Source: Blastocladiella emersonii ATCC 22665 (taxonomy: Eukaryota > Blastocladiomycota > Blastocladiomycetes > Blastocladiales > Blastocladiaceae). From it: a stretch of DNA of 64,000 nt. Made by a program: the position numbers and the translations under genes. Under the pieces are notes generated by a model, which was not told where the DNA came from, made no database searches, and saw only the letters and a list, made by a program, of their open reading frames with translations. The stretch spans positions 1,887,501 to 1,951,500 of the forward strand of contig JANHCV010000005.1 in NCBI GenBank assembly GCA_025594325.1, given 5' to 3'. Shown here in pieces: positions 35,084 to 46,453 of the stretch (its first letter is position 1; the number at the start of each line of letters is the position of its first letter).

Positions 35084-35257
35084 GTTTGCTTGACTCGTCG
35101 CGGTTGAAGCAAGCTGAACTGCTCGAGTGGTCCGTGCGAGGAGAGCACGCTCTTCAAGTTTCCAGCGCGCTCTCTGCACTGCAGAGGAAGGCTTGCATTG
35201 CGCATTACCAAGCTCCTGAGCGACTACGTGATGTGCACTTCGGAGGGCAAAACGATC

Positions 35258-35280
35258 ACATGAGTGGCGCAGCGCGTCGA
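35258..35280 (-). promoter_or_regulatory. type II composite element upstream of array member 3
   Basis: On the minus strand: CGACGCGCTGCGCC then ACTCATGTG. It lies 175 nt upstream of the ATG at 35083 and has the same internal spacing as the copy at 32278. Confidence 0.5.
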
Positions 35281-35434
35281 AGCGCGTTATCAGCCACCTC
35301 GCATCGAGCCAGCTTTGGGGATTGGTAGCAAACGAGCATCTATACTGAGAAACAATACACGGAACGAAGTCAAAAGTGCGTGGGGAGCGAGGGACTGTAC
35401 AGGGTGAGGGAACGAGGTTGGGACCGGATCCGGA

Positions 35435-38400
35435 TCAGCTGCGGATCTTGTCCGTGTAGATGGCGTAGGTCTGGGTCGACGCCGTGGACTTGTGGTACGC
35501 CTCCATGGCGCGGTCGCGCTTGAGGTCACGGATGGTGCGCTCGAGGGCGGCCTTCTCGTCGATCTCGCGCGTGAGGTGCCCGCTGTACTCCTCGCGCACC
35601 TCGGCGAGTAGCTTGCGGAACTCCTTGCGCAGCGCCACCACGGTCGGGTTGCGCTCGCCGTCGCCGATCGCGTTGACGGTCGCCTCCTCGACCTTGGCCT
35701 TGAGCTCGGCTACCTCGGCGCGCTGCGCCGCGATCACCTTCTCGAGCTTCTTGCGCTCCGAGTCGAAATCGGTGAAGTTGCCCGCGAGCCGGTCAAACTC
35801 CTTGAGCACGCCCTCGTATTCGAGGTTCAGGTCCTGGTGCCGCTTCTCGAGCCGCTCCATCTCGCCCGACAGCGCGTCCTCGCGCGCCATGGACTTGTTG
35901 AGCACCTGCCCGAGCTGCTCCTCCATGGCCGCCACCTGCTCCTGCAGCGCGCGGTGCTTGGCGAAATCGATCCCCTCGGCGTCGCCGAGCTTGGCGCGGA
36001 GCTCCTCGACGACGCGCTCGTGCGCGGCGCGGTCCGCGTCGCGCGCCTGCGCGAGCCGCTGCAGCTGCGCCTTGACGTCGTCGCGCTCCTGTTCGACGGC
36101 GCCGATCTCGCGTCTAAGCGCGTCGACCTGCTGTCCGAGCGCGTCGTTCTGGTTCTGGACGCCCGTCAGCTCGCTCTCGTACGCGGCCATGTCGTCCTGG
36201 AACCGCTGCTCGTCGTCGGCGATCTTGGCCTCGAGCTCGCGCACGCGGCGTTTCCGCTCGGCCACCTCGTCGTCGAGCTGCGCCTGCACCGCCTCGAGCT
36301 CGCCCGCGAGCTGCTGCACCTTGCGCGCGTGCTGGTCCGTCAGGTCGCGCACGTCCTCGGCGTGCTGCGCCTTGGCCTTGTCGGCGGCCTGCGCGAGCCG
36401 GTCCAGCTGCTTCTCACGGTCCTCGAGCGTGCGCGTCAGGTCCTCGATCTGCGCCGTGAGCGTGGCGCGGACCGACGCGAGCTCGCGGTCGACGGCCTCG
36501 CGCGCCTTCTCGGCAGCGGCCACACGCTGCGCGGCATCCCCGCGAGCGCGGTCGACCTCCTCGACGCGGTCGGCGATCTGGCACTTGAGGTTCGCGATCT
36601 CGGCCTCGAGCGTGTTGCGGGTGCGGTCGAGCTCGGCGCGATGGTTGCGCGCGTCGTCGTCGCGCGCCGCCGTAAGCCGGTCGACGGCCGTCTTGTTGCG
36701 GTTAGCCTGGCGCTCGGCGTCCTCGACAGCGGCGCGCGCGGCCGCGAGCTCCTCCTCGAGGTCGTGCACCGTCTCCTCGCGCTCCTGGACCGCGGCCTTG
36801 AGCTTGGCGAGCTGCGTGGACTGGTCCTTGGCCTGGTTCGCGTACTGCGTGACCTGCGACGACGACTCCTGGCGCACGTTGCCGAGCTCGCGCGCAAGGT
36901 CGCTGAGCTGCCGCTTGTGCCGGGTGATGGCGGCGTCGTGCTCCTTGGCCTCGTCGGCGACCTGGCGGCGGACCGCCGCGAGCTCGTCGCCCGTGGCGTG
37001 CAGCCGGTCGCGGGCCTCGGCGAGGTCGCGGTCGCGCGCGCGCAGCTCGGACTCGCGGTCGGCGACCTGCTTGCGGAGCTCCTCGACCTTGACGTTGAGC
37101 TGGCCGACCTCGCGGCGGGTAGACCCGCCCTCGCGCTCCATGCTCTCGCGGAGCGACTGCAGCGAGGCCTCGTATTCGCGCTTGGCGCGCGCGAGCTCGT
37201 CAGCGAGCTGGTCGTTGCGCGCGGCGAGCGAGTCGGCCTGGCGCTCGGCGTCGTCGCGGTCGCGCGCGGCATCGTCGGCGTCGCGCTGCGCCTGCTTGAG
37301 CTTGGCCTCGAGCGCGAGCATGTCCTTGCGGGCTTCGGCGCGGAGCGACGTCTCGAGGTTGCGCAGCTGGCCGGCGGCCGAAGACTCCTGCTCCTTGGAC
37401 TTGGACATTGTCTCGCGGAGGAGCACGTCGTACTCGGCCTGGAGCCCCGCGAGGTCCTTCTTCATGCGGTCGGCCGCCGTCGTCTGCTTGCGCAGGTCCG
37501 CCGTCAGCTCCTGGTTGCGGTCCGTGAGCTTGTTGACGTCGCGCAGCGCGCCCTGCAGGGCCGTCTCGTTGTCGGCGAGGTCGCGGAGTGCCTTGGCGAG
37601 CTTGACCTCGGCGTCGGCCTTGGCGGCCGCGAGCGCGGCCTCGCCGTCGGCGGACGCGTTGGCCGTCGCCGACGACGTCATGAGGAAGTCGACCTTGGAC
37701 TGCAGCGTCTCGTTGCGCGCCTGCAGGTCGAGCACCTTGTCGACGAGCTCCTCCTTTTCGCGGACCACGACCTCGACGCGGGACACGAGCTGGTCGACCG
37801 TGAACCGCGACAGCGTTGGCGTCGACGACGGCGAGATGGACCCGTACAGGCGCCGCAGCACCTTGGTGTCGTCGGCGTGCTGCCGGCGCAGCTCGTCCAT
37901 GTCGTCGATGGCGTCGCGCAGCTGGCGCTGCAGGTCGGCGACCGCGCGGTCCGAGGCTCCACCACCGCCGGACTTGGGCGACGTGGCTGCGGCATCGCGC
38001 AGATCCGCGACCTTGCGCTCGAGCTCACGGCGACGCGCGCGCTCCTCCTCGAGCTCGCCCTTGACACGCTCGCGCTCGAGGATCGCGTCGCGCATGGACG
38101 CGTTGACGGCGGAGCGGAGGGCAGGCTCGCCGCGGTCGCGGCTGCGGTCGCGGTCACCGCCGGCACCGCCGGGCTTGGTGACGAGCTCGGCCTCGAGCGC
38201 CGTGACGCGGCCCTGCGATTTCGTGAGCTGGTCGCGGAGCTCGCGGATCGTGGCGCGGAGCGCGTCGCTGCCCATGCCGGCGGCGTCCGAGTGGACGGTG
38301 CGGCCGTCGTCGAAGGGCTCGACGCCCGAGTCCGAGGCGAAGTCGCGGACGCCGCGCTCGCGGGACCGGCTGCGCGGGCCGGTTCCCGTAGAAGGGGCGG

Positions 38401-41400
38401 CGAGGCCCTGCTTGGTCTGCAGGTACTCGATCTTGACGGTGACCTCCTCGAGCTCGGTGCGCAGCGCGGCGATGGTGCGGTCGCGCTCGATCATGGCCTC
38501 CTGGTCCTCCTCGAGGCGGATCTGGAGGTCCTGGACCTGCGTCGCGAGCTTGGCGGCGGACTGCGCCTTCTGCTCGAGCGCGTCCTTGGCCGCCTGGTAG
38601 GTCCGGTCGGCGCGCTGCGCCTCGGCGGCCATGGTCGCGACCTTGGCCTCGAGGGCGATGATCTTGGCGCTGGTCACCGCGTCGCCACCACCGCCGCCGG
38701 CCTGCTGCTGCTGCTGCGCCTGCTGGAGCGCGCGGGCGAGGATCGCCGCGGCGGACTGCGCGAGGCGCTTTTCGAGGTCGCCGACGCGCTTGGTGTGCTT
38801 GAGCAGCTCGGCGATGATGCGCTCGACCTTCTCGGTGGCGCCCTGGATCTTGTCGCGCGCGCTGCGCACGATGTCCTCGTTGCCGCGGTGCATGCGCAGC
38901 AGCTGCGCTGACGACTCCTTGACCTTGATCTCGGACGACAGGTGCCGCGTCAGCGACTCCATCTTGGCCCGCAGCAGGTGCAACTCCTTCTGGTACCGCT
39001 CCACGTCAATGGGCGGCAGGATCTTGAACGCGCGCGCCTCGACGATCGCGCCCTGCGCGTCGAGGTCGCCCGGCGGCGGCGGGACGGGTGGCGGCGCACC
39101 GCCGGCCGTGCTACCGGCCGTACTACCCGGCCCGCGCCGCGAGCGCGACTTGTCAGTCACGTCGCTGACGACGCTCACGGCATCATCCCCGCCGCCCGCG
39201 CCGCGCCGCGACAGGGACATGTCGCTGGCGCCGTCGGTAGACCCGGGCCCGCGGCGGCGCTGCGGCGGGGCGGGTCCGCCGTCGCGGTCGCCGGGCCCGA
39301 GCCGGTCGCGCGCGGCGGCGCGGTCGCGTTCGCGGTCCCGCGGGGACGTGCCGCCGCCGCTGCGCGGATCGTCGCGTCGAGCGTTCGCGGGACCGGGTGT
39401 CCCGGGCCGCGGCGGGCGGCCGGCGGACGTGGCGTTGACGGACGAGGAGGTCGGCGGCGGCGGGACGGGTGGCGGGGCGGCAGCCGCCTTCTCGCGCTCC
39501 CGCTCCCGTTCGCGGTCCCGCTGCTCGCGCTGCTCGCGTTCCCGTTCACGCTCCCGCTCGCGTTCCCGTTCACGCACGCGCTCGCGCTCGGCCATCCGCT
39601 CGCGCGCGGCCGAGGTGCCGGCGCCCGTCGGGCTCCACGGCGGGCTGTTGGACCGGCGCTTCGCGGCCGCCGCCGAGGCCGACCCGTTCCGTGGCGCGGT
39701 GCCGGGCGGGGTTCCGGGCCGCGACGAGGGCGGCGACCGGCGCGCGCCCGCGCCGGCGTTACGCGGGAGGGTGGGCGCGTCGGGTGGGGCCTGTGCGGGG
39801 AACCGGTCGCGCTGGGCGGGGGTATCGGGGACGGTCACGTCCGAGAGCGGCGAGGGGAGGTTATCCGGGTCAGCGCCGCCGTTGGGCGGGCCGGCGCGCG
39901 GGCGGAGCGAGCGGTCGATGCCGCCCGGTCCCGCACGGCCTGCGCCGGGCGGGAGCGGCGGGGGCGGTGGGAGGTCGTCGTCGGTATCGGACGCGGTGGC
40001 AATACTGAGGCGGCGGCCCTGCTCGCGGGAGCGGGCGGGGCCCGGGGCGGGCGCGCCGTTACTGCCGCCGGGCGCGTTGCGGGTGGCGAGGGTGGGCGAG
40101 CGCACGCCGTTGGTGATCTTGGATCCGAGGCCGTACTTGTCAGCGGTGTTGGCGGACATGGCCGAGTCGGCCGAGACGCGTGACCCGCCGGCGGCCGCAG
40201 ACGTGTTGATGCCGAGGCTGCTCCCGCCGGATTTGCCCTTGCGCAGCGAGTTGGGGAGGAGGCCCGACAGGCGAAAGTCCTTGGCGGCGGTCGGCGACTC
40301 GGCCTTGCCACCGGCGCCCGGGGTCGGGGTGCGCTGCTGCTGCGGCGGCGGCGGCGGCTGCGAGCGCGACGACAGTCCGGGGACGGGCGGGACGGGCGGC
40401 GGCGGGGGCAGGTCGTAGTCGTCGTCGGACACGATCGAGTCGCGGATGTTGCTCCCGGCGTCGTCGGCGGCGGTCTTGCTCTTGCGGCCCTCGCTCTCGG
40501 GCGGGCCGGCGGTAGTGCGGCGGTCCTATTCCGGGGGGAGGGAGACGAGTGAGCCCGCGCATACGTTTTTGAACGCTAACAAAAACAACGTACGCCCATG
40601 TCGGACTCGAGGTCGTCGTGAAAGTACATGGACACGGCGAGGTCCTTTTTCGCCTGGATGGTTTCGGTCTTGATCGGGGCGAGGGCCTCGGCGCGCTGGC
40701 GCTCGCGCTCGGCGTTCTCGCGTTCCCGCTCGCGCTCGCGTTCGCGGCGGCGGGCGCGCTTGGCGTCAAAGTCGTCGCCCCCACCGCCGCCGCGGGAAGG
40801 TGCGCCGCGCGACCGGTCACCCGGACTGGTACCACCGCCGCCGGGCGCAGGCCGAGCGCTGGGCCGGCGCGGGCGCGGGACGGGCACGGCGTCGATGCCG
40901 GCGGACGTAGTGCTGCGTCCGTCATCCAGGTCGTCGCCGGGCGGCGGCGCGCGTCGCGGCGGCGGAGCACCGCCAGCACTTCGCGGCGCGTCGCCGGCGC
41001 TGCGCATGGTGTCGCGCATCGGGTTGCGGTAGCGGGCGAGCGAGTCGGCGGGGTTGCCGGCACTGCGCAGGCCGCCGGGCGGTTCGCGCGACCGCGAGCG
41101 CGACGCGTTTCCGCGGCTCGGCGCGTCGCCGCGGGCCGACGGGCGGGCGCGCTCACGTTCGCGCTCACGTTCGCGTTCTCGCTCGCGGTCGCGGTCGCGG
41201 TCACGCTCGCGGTCACGCTCGCGGTCACGCTCGCGGTCACGCTCGCGGTCACCCCGCGACGGGGGCGGCTCGCGAGCGTCGCGCGAGTAGTCGGGGCGTT
41301 CGGGGCGGCGGCGGTACTCGCGGTCGCCTCCATCGGGCGGCGGGCCGCGCGACCGCTGCACGAGGCGCAAGTCGCCGTCGTGGTCGTCGTGGAGGGCGGG

Positions 41401-41481
41401 GCGGCGCGGCAGCGGATACACGCAGCAGGGCGAGGGGGCAGCGGGCGAGGGCGGGCGGATGCAGGTGAGACGCAGGATCAT
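35435..41481 (-). CDS. giant coiled-coil protein with Uds1-like domain and RE/RD-rich N-terminus
   Basis: Exon 1 (41481..40594) and exon 2 (40525..35435), around a 68-nt phase-0 intron (GTACGT, GAATAG), give 1992 aa. Residues about 70-110 are an Arg-Glu/Arg-Asp repeat, followed by Ser/Arg/Pro-rich disorder. Around 325 there is an acidic DDDYDL and a polyproline run. At about 790-900 FKILPPIDVERYQKELHLLR and following match the Uds1 (up-regulated during septation) family as I know it. From about 900 to the C-terminus it is almost continuous heptad coiled coil. A structural role at septa, polar tips or microtubule centres is plausible inference. The exon 1 start is uncertain; an upstream in-frame Met at 41592 would add 37 residues. 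A homeobox gene starts divergently 819 nt away. Confidence 0.78.
41160..41252 (+). repeat. coding minisatellite (12-nt units)
   Basis: Repeated CGCTCGCGGTCA units on the plus strand encode RERD-type repeats on the minus strand in exon 1 of the Uds1-like gene. The unit is near perfect from about 41185 to 41252, so length variation between strains is expected. Confidence 0.75.
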
Positions 41482-42299
41482 GGCGGCGCGGGTGGAGTGG
41501 ACCCAGGGATGGGAGCGCGACGCACCTCCATCGTGGCGTAGGTCTTCCGAGAGGCCGGCGGGTGCGGGTGCGGGTGCGGGGCCGAGGATCACCCCGAGAC
41601 AGGCAGGGCACGGGTCGGGAAGGATGCCCTGGATCGGGGCCCGCGGGTGGCGGGGCGCGGCAGATGCGGGTGAGACGGCGCGGGGTCGGTGGCAGGTCTA
41701 GCACGGCCGCGCTGCGGCAAGTGATACATGGATATCCGCGCGGATATGCGTTGCGTTGCGGGTGGTGCGCGAGGCCGAGTGCAGGGCACCGACGTGAGCG
41801 TCAGCGTGGTGGCGGAGTCGGCACTCGGTGGCGGTGGCGTCGGCGAGCGTCACGCCGCGGACGCGCCACGCCCGTCATGGCGACCACGACGCGCCGATCG
41901 CTCCGCGCGGCCACCACTTCGCCGCCGTGTCTCATGTCTCGCGGCCCGTCCGCCGCCTCCGCCGCCTCCGCCGTCGCAACAGCGCGTGGATCTGTGACGT
42001 GGGTAAGTACATGTAAGTTGCCACAAGCACGCGGCGTCGGTCGGCGGCGGCCACCAGCATGTGCGCGAGCGCCCGTCTGGGCGTTAGAGCGCGGCGGCAG
42101 CGTGGGCCCCCGCTTCGACGATTGATTACGCCACACGCGCGCGAGAGTTTCTTGACGTGCGTCGCCGCCGCCGCCGCCGCCGCCACTCGAGCGCTCCGTT
42201 TCGTTCATTCATCACCAGCTCATCGCCGCCGGCGCTGCGTCGCCCTCGCTCTCGCCCTCGCTTCCCCGCATCAACACCGCCAACATCATCATCACCACC

Positions 42300-44720
42300 A
42301 TGTCCTCGACATCCCCGCCACCACTGCCGCCGTCCTACGACCGCATGGACGTCGATCACCACCCACACCACCCGCATCACCCGCACTCGCTACCGCCCCT
42401 CCCACCGCTCCCGCCGCCGCCCGCGCCCGTCGCGGCCGCGCTGCCCGACGAGGCGCTCCCGCCGGGCCTGCGCGCGCTGGCGACGGGGCTCGGGCAGCCG
42501 CCGCAGGGCTCGCGCAAGAACAAGCGCGCGACGGACGAGGAGCTCGCGCACCTGCAGCTGATCCTGGCCCAGGAGCGCGAGCGCGAGCGCCTCTCCCGCT
42601 CTTCGACGTCTTCGGGCTCGTCCGCGCCGTCGACGCCCGCCTTCCACCTGTTCCCGCCCGGATCCGCCGCCTCGGTCGACTCGGCCGTCGCCCTCAACTC
42701 GCCGCTGTCCGCGGGCATCCACGCCCTCTCGATCCACGGCCAGCCCGACGACTTCCCCGGCAACCATGCTGCGCGGTCGATGAGCAGCAGCGTCTCGCCG
42801 CGCGCCTCGGTCGCGCCTGCTCCTGCTGCACGGTCCATTGCGCCGCGACCCGCACCAGCTGCTGCAACAACAGCGGCCGCTTCCGCCGCCACCGCCACCG
42901 AGCATGCCGATCCGCCGACCGCCGCCGACCACCACCACCAGGACCCCGTCCCCCAACAAGCGCCCGCCTCGGCACCTTCTTCGTCAACGCGGCGCGTACC
43001 CCCGCCCGACCCGCACGCGGCAGCGCACTCGTCGACGAATGCGCCCAAGAAGCGGCCGCGCACGGTGCTGACGCCGCTGCAGACGTGCGTGCTGCGCCGC
43101 GTGCTGGCGACCACGGCGTTCCCGTCGACGCAGCTGCGCCAGATCCTCGCCCGCGAGCTCGACCTGCACCCGCGCACCATCCAGATCTGGTTCCAGAACC
43201 AGCGACAGAAGTTCAAGGCATCGCGCGCATCCGCCGGCGCACAGCCCATTGCCTTCCTCGAGGTCAAGTCGCCCCAGGCGTGCCGCTTCGCCGCTCTGTA
43301 TGCCGCCTACGACGATGCCGGGTCGCCTTCCTCGGTTGGTGGTACGGCACCCGCGGCCTCGGGCTCGGTCGAGCCCATGGACACGTCGTCCTCCCCGGCC
43401 GTCGTGAGCGCGCCGCCTCCCACCACGACCACCACGGCATCGATCCCGCCCGGGTTCATGGACACGTCGCGCCGCTCGCGCCCGTCCATGGCCGCGCGCC
43501 GCAAGGCCCCGCCCGCGCCCATCTCGGTGCCGTCGATTGCGTGGGTCCCCGCCAACCCGCCGCGGTCCGACCACGTCTCGACTCCGGCCTCGGCCACCGC
43601 CCCCACCTCGCTCGTCATCCCGCCGCCCCCGCACACGGCCCCGCTGCCGCCGCATCCGCTGCCATCGCGCATGTACCACCACCACCAGTACGCGGCCGCG
43701 CCGCTGTCCGCGACCTTCCATCACCACGGGAGTGACCCGGCTGCTGCGTGCCACAGCCCCGAGCCTTGGACGCCCATCGAGATGCCGCTGACGGCCGGCG
43801 GCGTGCGGTCGGGGTCCGCCGCGACCGCGCTCGACATGCTGGCGGCCGCTGCAGCTGCCATCGCGCGCACTTCCTCCTCGGCGTCCGAGCCGCACCCGTA
43901 CGCGTCCGTCTCGGCGTCCCCCGAGTCGACGCCCTTCATGTCCTCCTCGGCCACCTCGTCTGGTGCCGGGACCATGCACTACAACAACTACCACGCGCAC
44001 CCGCCCCCGTACGCGCCCGACTCGGCGCGCGGGTCGCCCGTGTTCTGGTCGCACGCGCCCGCTTCCTCCGCGCGACACCCGCACACGTACCCGTACCCGC
44101 ACCACAACCACCACCCGTACGCGCGCCCGCCGCCGGTGCACGCCGCGACCGCGCCCGTGACGCCGTCCATGACCCCGCTCGTCGACTCGGCGGGCGTCCT
44201 GGCGCCGCCGCGGTCCGCGACCCTCGCCCCTCCGCCCGCCCCACCCACCACCTCGCGCACTGCGAGCCCGCTCATTCTGCCGCGACCCATCACGCCCGCA
44301 TCGACCTCCGCCACCCCGTTCATCCCGACTGCCGTCGTCGTGTCGGGCAGCGACCTGCCGACGCCGCTCCTCGAGCCGCGGATCGGGTGGGACCACTACC
44401 ATGCGCACGCGCGGTCCGCAAGCGGTGCAGCAACCCCGACGTGGCCGCGCTTTGCAATGCCGCCGCCGCTCGCGTCGTGCGCGTTCCTCGGTGCCGTCGT
44501 CGCGCCGGGCGGCGCGGGGCACGGGACCCCGAACAACGCGGCCGCGGCGGCGATTGCGGCGGAGCGCGGGCCGGTCCTCACGCCGCTGTCGATCGGCGGG
44601 GGTGCGGACGGCGCTGCGGTCGCGCCCGCGGCCGAGGGCAGCGAGGAAGCAGCGGTGCCAGCCGGGAGCAAGAACACCGAGCTCCCGCCGCTCGCGTCGC
44701 TCGCGCTCAACGCCGCCTAG
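42300..44720 (+). CDS. homeobox transcription factor
   Basis: A single exon of 806 aa. A typical homeodomain lies at about residues 249-308. It begins KKRPRTVLTPLQTCVLRRVL, and helix 3 is RTIQIWFQNQRQKFKAS with the invariant W, F, N and R of the DNA-recognition helix. The rest is low complexity: His/Pro-rich N-terminus, Ala/Ser/Thr/Pro linkers and His/Tyr-rich stretches (YHHHQYAAA, YPYPHHNHHPYARPP) typical of fungal activation regions. A short SRKNKRATDEELAHLQLIL helix near residue 70 resembles a second conserved motif of unknown role. No intron is needed. It is nuclear by family; targets unknown. Confidence 0.9.
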   Translation: MSSTSPPPLPPSYDRMDVDHHPHHPHHPHSLPPLPPLPPPPAPVAAALPDEALPPGLRALATGLGQPPQGSRKNKRATDEELAHLQLILAQERERERLSRSSTSSGSSAPSTPAFHLFPPGSAASVDSAVALNSPLSAGIHALSIHGQPDDFPGNHAARSMSSSVSPRASVAPAPAARSIAPRPAPAAATTAAASAATATEHADPPTAADHHHQDPVPQQAPASAPSSSTRRVPPPDPHAAAHSSTNAPKKRPRTVLTPLQTCVLRRVLATTAFPSTQLRQILARELDLHPRTIQIWFQNQRQKFKASRASAGAQPIAFLEVKSPQACRFAALYAAYDDAGSPSSVGGTAPAASGSVEPMDTSSSPAVVSAPPPTTTTTASIPPGFMDTSRRSRPSMAARRKAPPAPISVPSIAWVPANPPRSDHVSTPASATAPTSLVIPPPPHTAPLPPHPLPSRMYHHHQYAAAPLSATFHHHGSDPAAACHSPEPWTPIEMPLTAGGVRSGSAATALDMLAAAAAAIARTSSSASEPHPYASVSASPESTPFMSSSATSSGAGTMHYNNYHAHPPPYAPDSARGSPVFWSHAPASSARHPHTYPYPHHNHHPYARPPPVHAATAPVTPSMTPLVDSAGVLAPPRSATLAPPPAPPTTSRTASPLILPRPITPASTSATPFIPTAVVVSGSDLPTPLLEPRIGWDHYHAHARSASGAATPTWPRFAMPPPLASCAFLGAVVAPGGAGHGTPNNAAAAAIAAERGPVLTPLSIGGGADGAAVAPAAEGSEEAAVPAGSKNTELPPLASLALNAA

Positions 44721-45415
44721 ATCTGTCCGTGGTGACGGCGGGCGGGCTCGCTGGACGAGACCACCTGCGTCGCTGCGCGCCAGTGTAACGAAGAAGAAGA
44801 AGACGATCCGCCCCATGATGACCAGTTTTGACAACGAAGAAGAAGTATTGACCGACCGACCAAACCCCCGCAGTGTGTGTGACCGTGTAAAGTAATGAAG
44901 AATGTCCTTGACCTACTACTCCTCCGGGTCGCTGTTCTCGCGCTACACGTCGCTTGCAGTGCGCATCGCGAAGTGAGCAGCACGGCAAAACACGGTCCTG
45001 CCAAGGCTTACGTTCGGCATCCTTTTACGCTCTCAAAGCGATCAACAGATGGACTAGGCAGCGATCTTTGTCTTCCTGGCCCTGCCTTCCGACCCGGCCG
45101 CAAAGGTGGGCGTAAAGGGCTGGTTGGACGCGCTGCGCCACACTCGTGCTCCTCAAACGCGTCGCGATCTTCTCCTCATCGCCACCTACTCAAGCGAACC
45201 CGGGCGGCCTAGCGTAGCCTCGCGGAGCATAGTCACAACCGAACGATCTGTACATTCATCGAGAAACTCATGAGGGCCGCCGAACGACGACGGTACCGCG
45301 CTCGTTAGCGCGTGCCTCGCTCGCGTGCGACCGATCTCGGTGTGACGTGCACACGCCCTACACCGCGGATCAGCCGTGACAGAACGATACCCCGTACAAG
45401 ACCACGCAGAAACTG

Positions 45416-45502
45416 CAAGGGACGGCGAGAGAGGCGGCGTGGCAGGCCTCACTCTGGGCGGGAGGTTCTCCCCAACCACTCCCCTCTGCTCGCCATCCCT
45501 TG
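45416..45502. mobile_element. MITE-like short element, copy 1 (87 bp)
   Basis: It begins CAAGGGACGGCGAG and ends CTCGCCATCCCTTG, so the ends are inverted repeats with one mismatch in 14. The interior has GCAGGCCTCACTCTGGGCGG and GGAGGTTCTCCCCAAC. No obvious target-site duplication. Copy 2 is 247 nt downstream. Confidence 0.45.
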
Positions 45503-45749
45503 TCCCGTGCGCTCCGGGGACATGGTCCTGCGTTAGAGTACCGCCCCATCTGCTGGAACCGCGGCGTCGGGACGGTGTGCGCGGCCGAGGACGACGACGG
45601 TGATAATGCGCGACCCGAGCTCGCCCAAACACGAGCCCGCTCACGCGCGTCCATCCTCGGCCTCCACGACTCGGTCGACGTACATATGCGCTCGGCGTAG
45701 CGGGTCAATGGTGATGGCACAGGCGCCTAGCACGGTCCTCCACGATGAC

Positions 45750-45866
45750 AAGGGATGGCGAGCGAGGCGGCGGGGCAGGCCTCACTCTGGGCGGGAGGTT
45801 CTCCCCAACCCCTCCCCTCGCTACACCACGTAATAATGGTGCCACTTCAGGTACGCCATCCCTTGC
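45750..45866. mobile_element. MITE-like short element, copy 2 (117 bp)
   Basis: Same inverted ends (CAAGGGATGGCG and CGCCATCCCTTG) and the same interior as copy 1, with about 30 extra bases before the right end. Direct orientation relative to copy 1. The similarity also continues some 25-30 nt past the right ends, so a simple tandem duplication is the alternative. Confidence 0.45.
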
Positions 45867-46111
45867 CCCCGCAGCGCACGAGCGGGGGACGTGGCTCGAC
45901 GCGTCTAGGTCCCAAACCATCTGACCCGCACGGCCGGGCGATGCACGACGACGGACAGCCGTGGTGTCGCTGTTGAGGTCGAGCCGACTCGAGCTTGACG
46001 GGTGCCCGCGAGCGTGTCTTGTTGTAGAACTGGTCGAGACACGCTGCGCGATGATGACGCCGACGGCAGATGCGCGTGGTAGCTAGCGGGGGTGAGTGTG
46101 AGCTGCGAACA

Positions 46112-46453
46112 TCAGGAAGCGGTCGCGAGTGAACTCGGAGCGTACCAGTTGAGGCGCGGCCGGGTGATGAACAGCATCGACATGGCCGTGGTCATCGGCT
46201 CGAGGTCGCGCGTGTTGAGGATGCAGCGGAAGATCGACTCGAGAGTGCCAGTGGCCGTGATGGTGACCCGATGCCGAACAGCACCGGCAGGTTGTTGATG
46301 GACGTGAAGAGGGAGTCGAGTAGCGCGCGCGAGGATTAACTATCAAAACGAGCACAGCGAGGAGAGTTAGTGACCGCCGATCGATACGAGTAGACTCAGT
46401 CGCATACCTCGTGACGATGATGATGCTGAGTGACGATGGCCGAGGCGGCTCGA
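46112..46453 (-). pseudogene. C-terminal fragment of a multi-pass membrane protein
   Basis: Minus-strand coding-like sequence. SSLSIIIVT is followed by an intron-like segment (GTATGC, CACTAAC, GATAG), then LLDSLFTSINNLPVLFGIG. After a frame change comes TITATGTLESIFRCILNTRD, then PMTTAMSMLFITRPRLNWYAPS and a TGA at 46112. The same order (LLDSxFTxIN, then LLIWYAPS) occurs in the broken gene at 50623-52038, so it is the end of a related gene carried by the block duplication. It abuts the stop of the intact gene at 46454 but is in a different frame. Confidence 0.5.

Larger units (their letters stand above)
44721..46111. other. decayed intergenic region
   Basis: No intact gene. It carries the left part of a block duplication and two short elements with inverted ends. 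Minus-strand traces near 45900-46050 (Ser/Thr-rich, LDLNSDTT) match LDSDTT-containing sequence near 50480, suggesting a relic of the tail of a lost gene. Confidence 0.45.
45126..46450 (+). repeat. block duplication, left copy
   Basis: Collinear with about 50197-50970. Shared pieces include CTCGCGG-CATAGTCACAACC, AACTCATGAGG, CACGGCCGGGCGATG, GTGAGCTGCGA and AACTCGGAGCGTACCAG. The left copy is longer because about 400-450 nt including the inverted-end elements lie inside it. A type II element sits at its left end (45126-45148). Confidence 0.65.

Noticed and set aside
35484-38911. Two very long plus-strand open frames (over 1000 codons each) opposite the Uds1-type gene
   Set aside because: They are mirror frames of a coiled-coil gene with strong GC3 bias; translations are Ser/Arg or Leu/Val/Arg monotony without domains.
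41160-41252. Regular short repeats that could suggest a CRISPR array
   Set aside because: Unit is 12 nt with no spacers, in a eukaryotic coding exon; it is an RERD-coding minisatellite.
42984-44834. 616-codon minus-strand frame opposite the homeobox gene
   Set aside because: Arg/Gly-rich antisense of a low-complexity exon with no domain.
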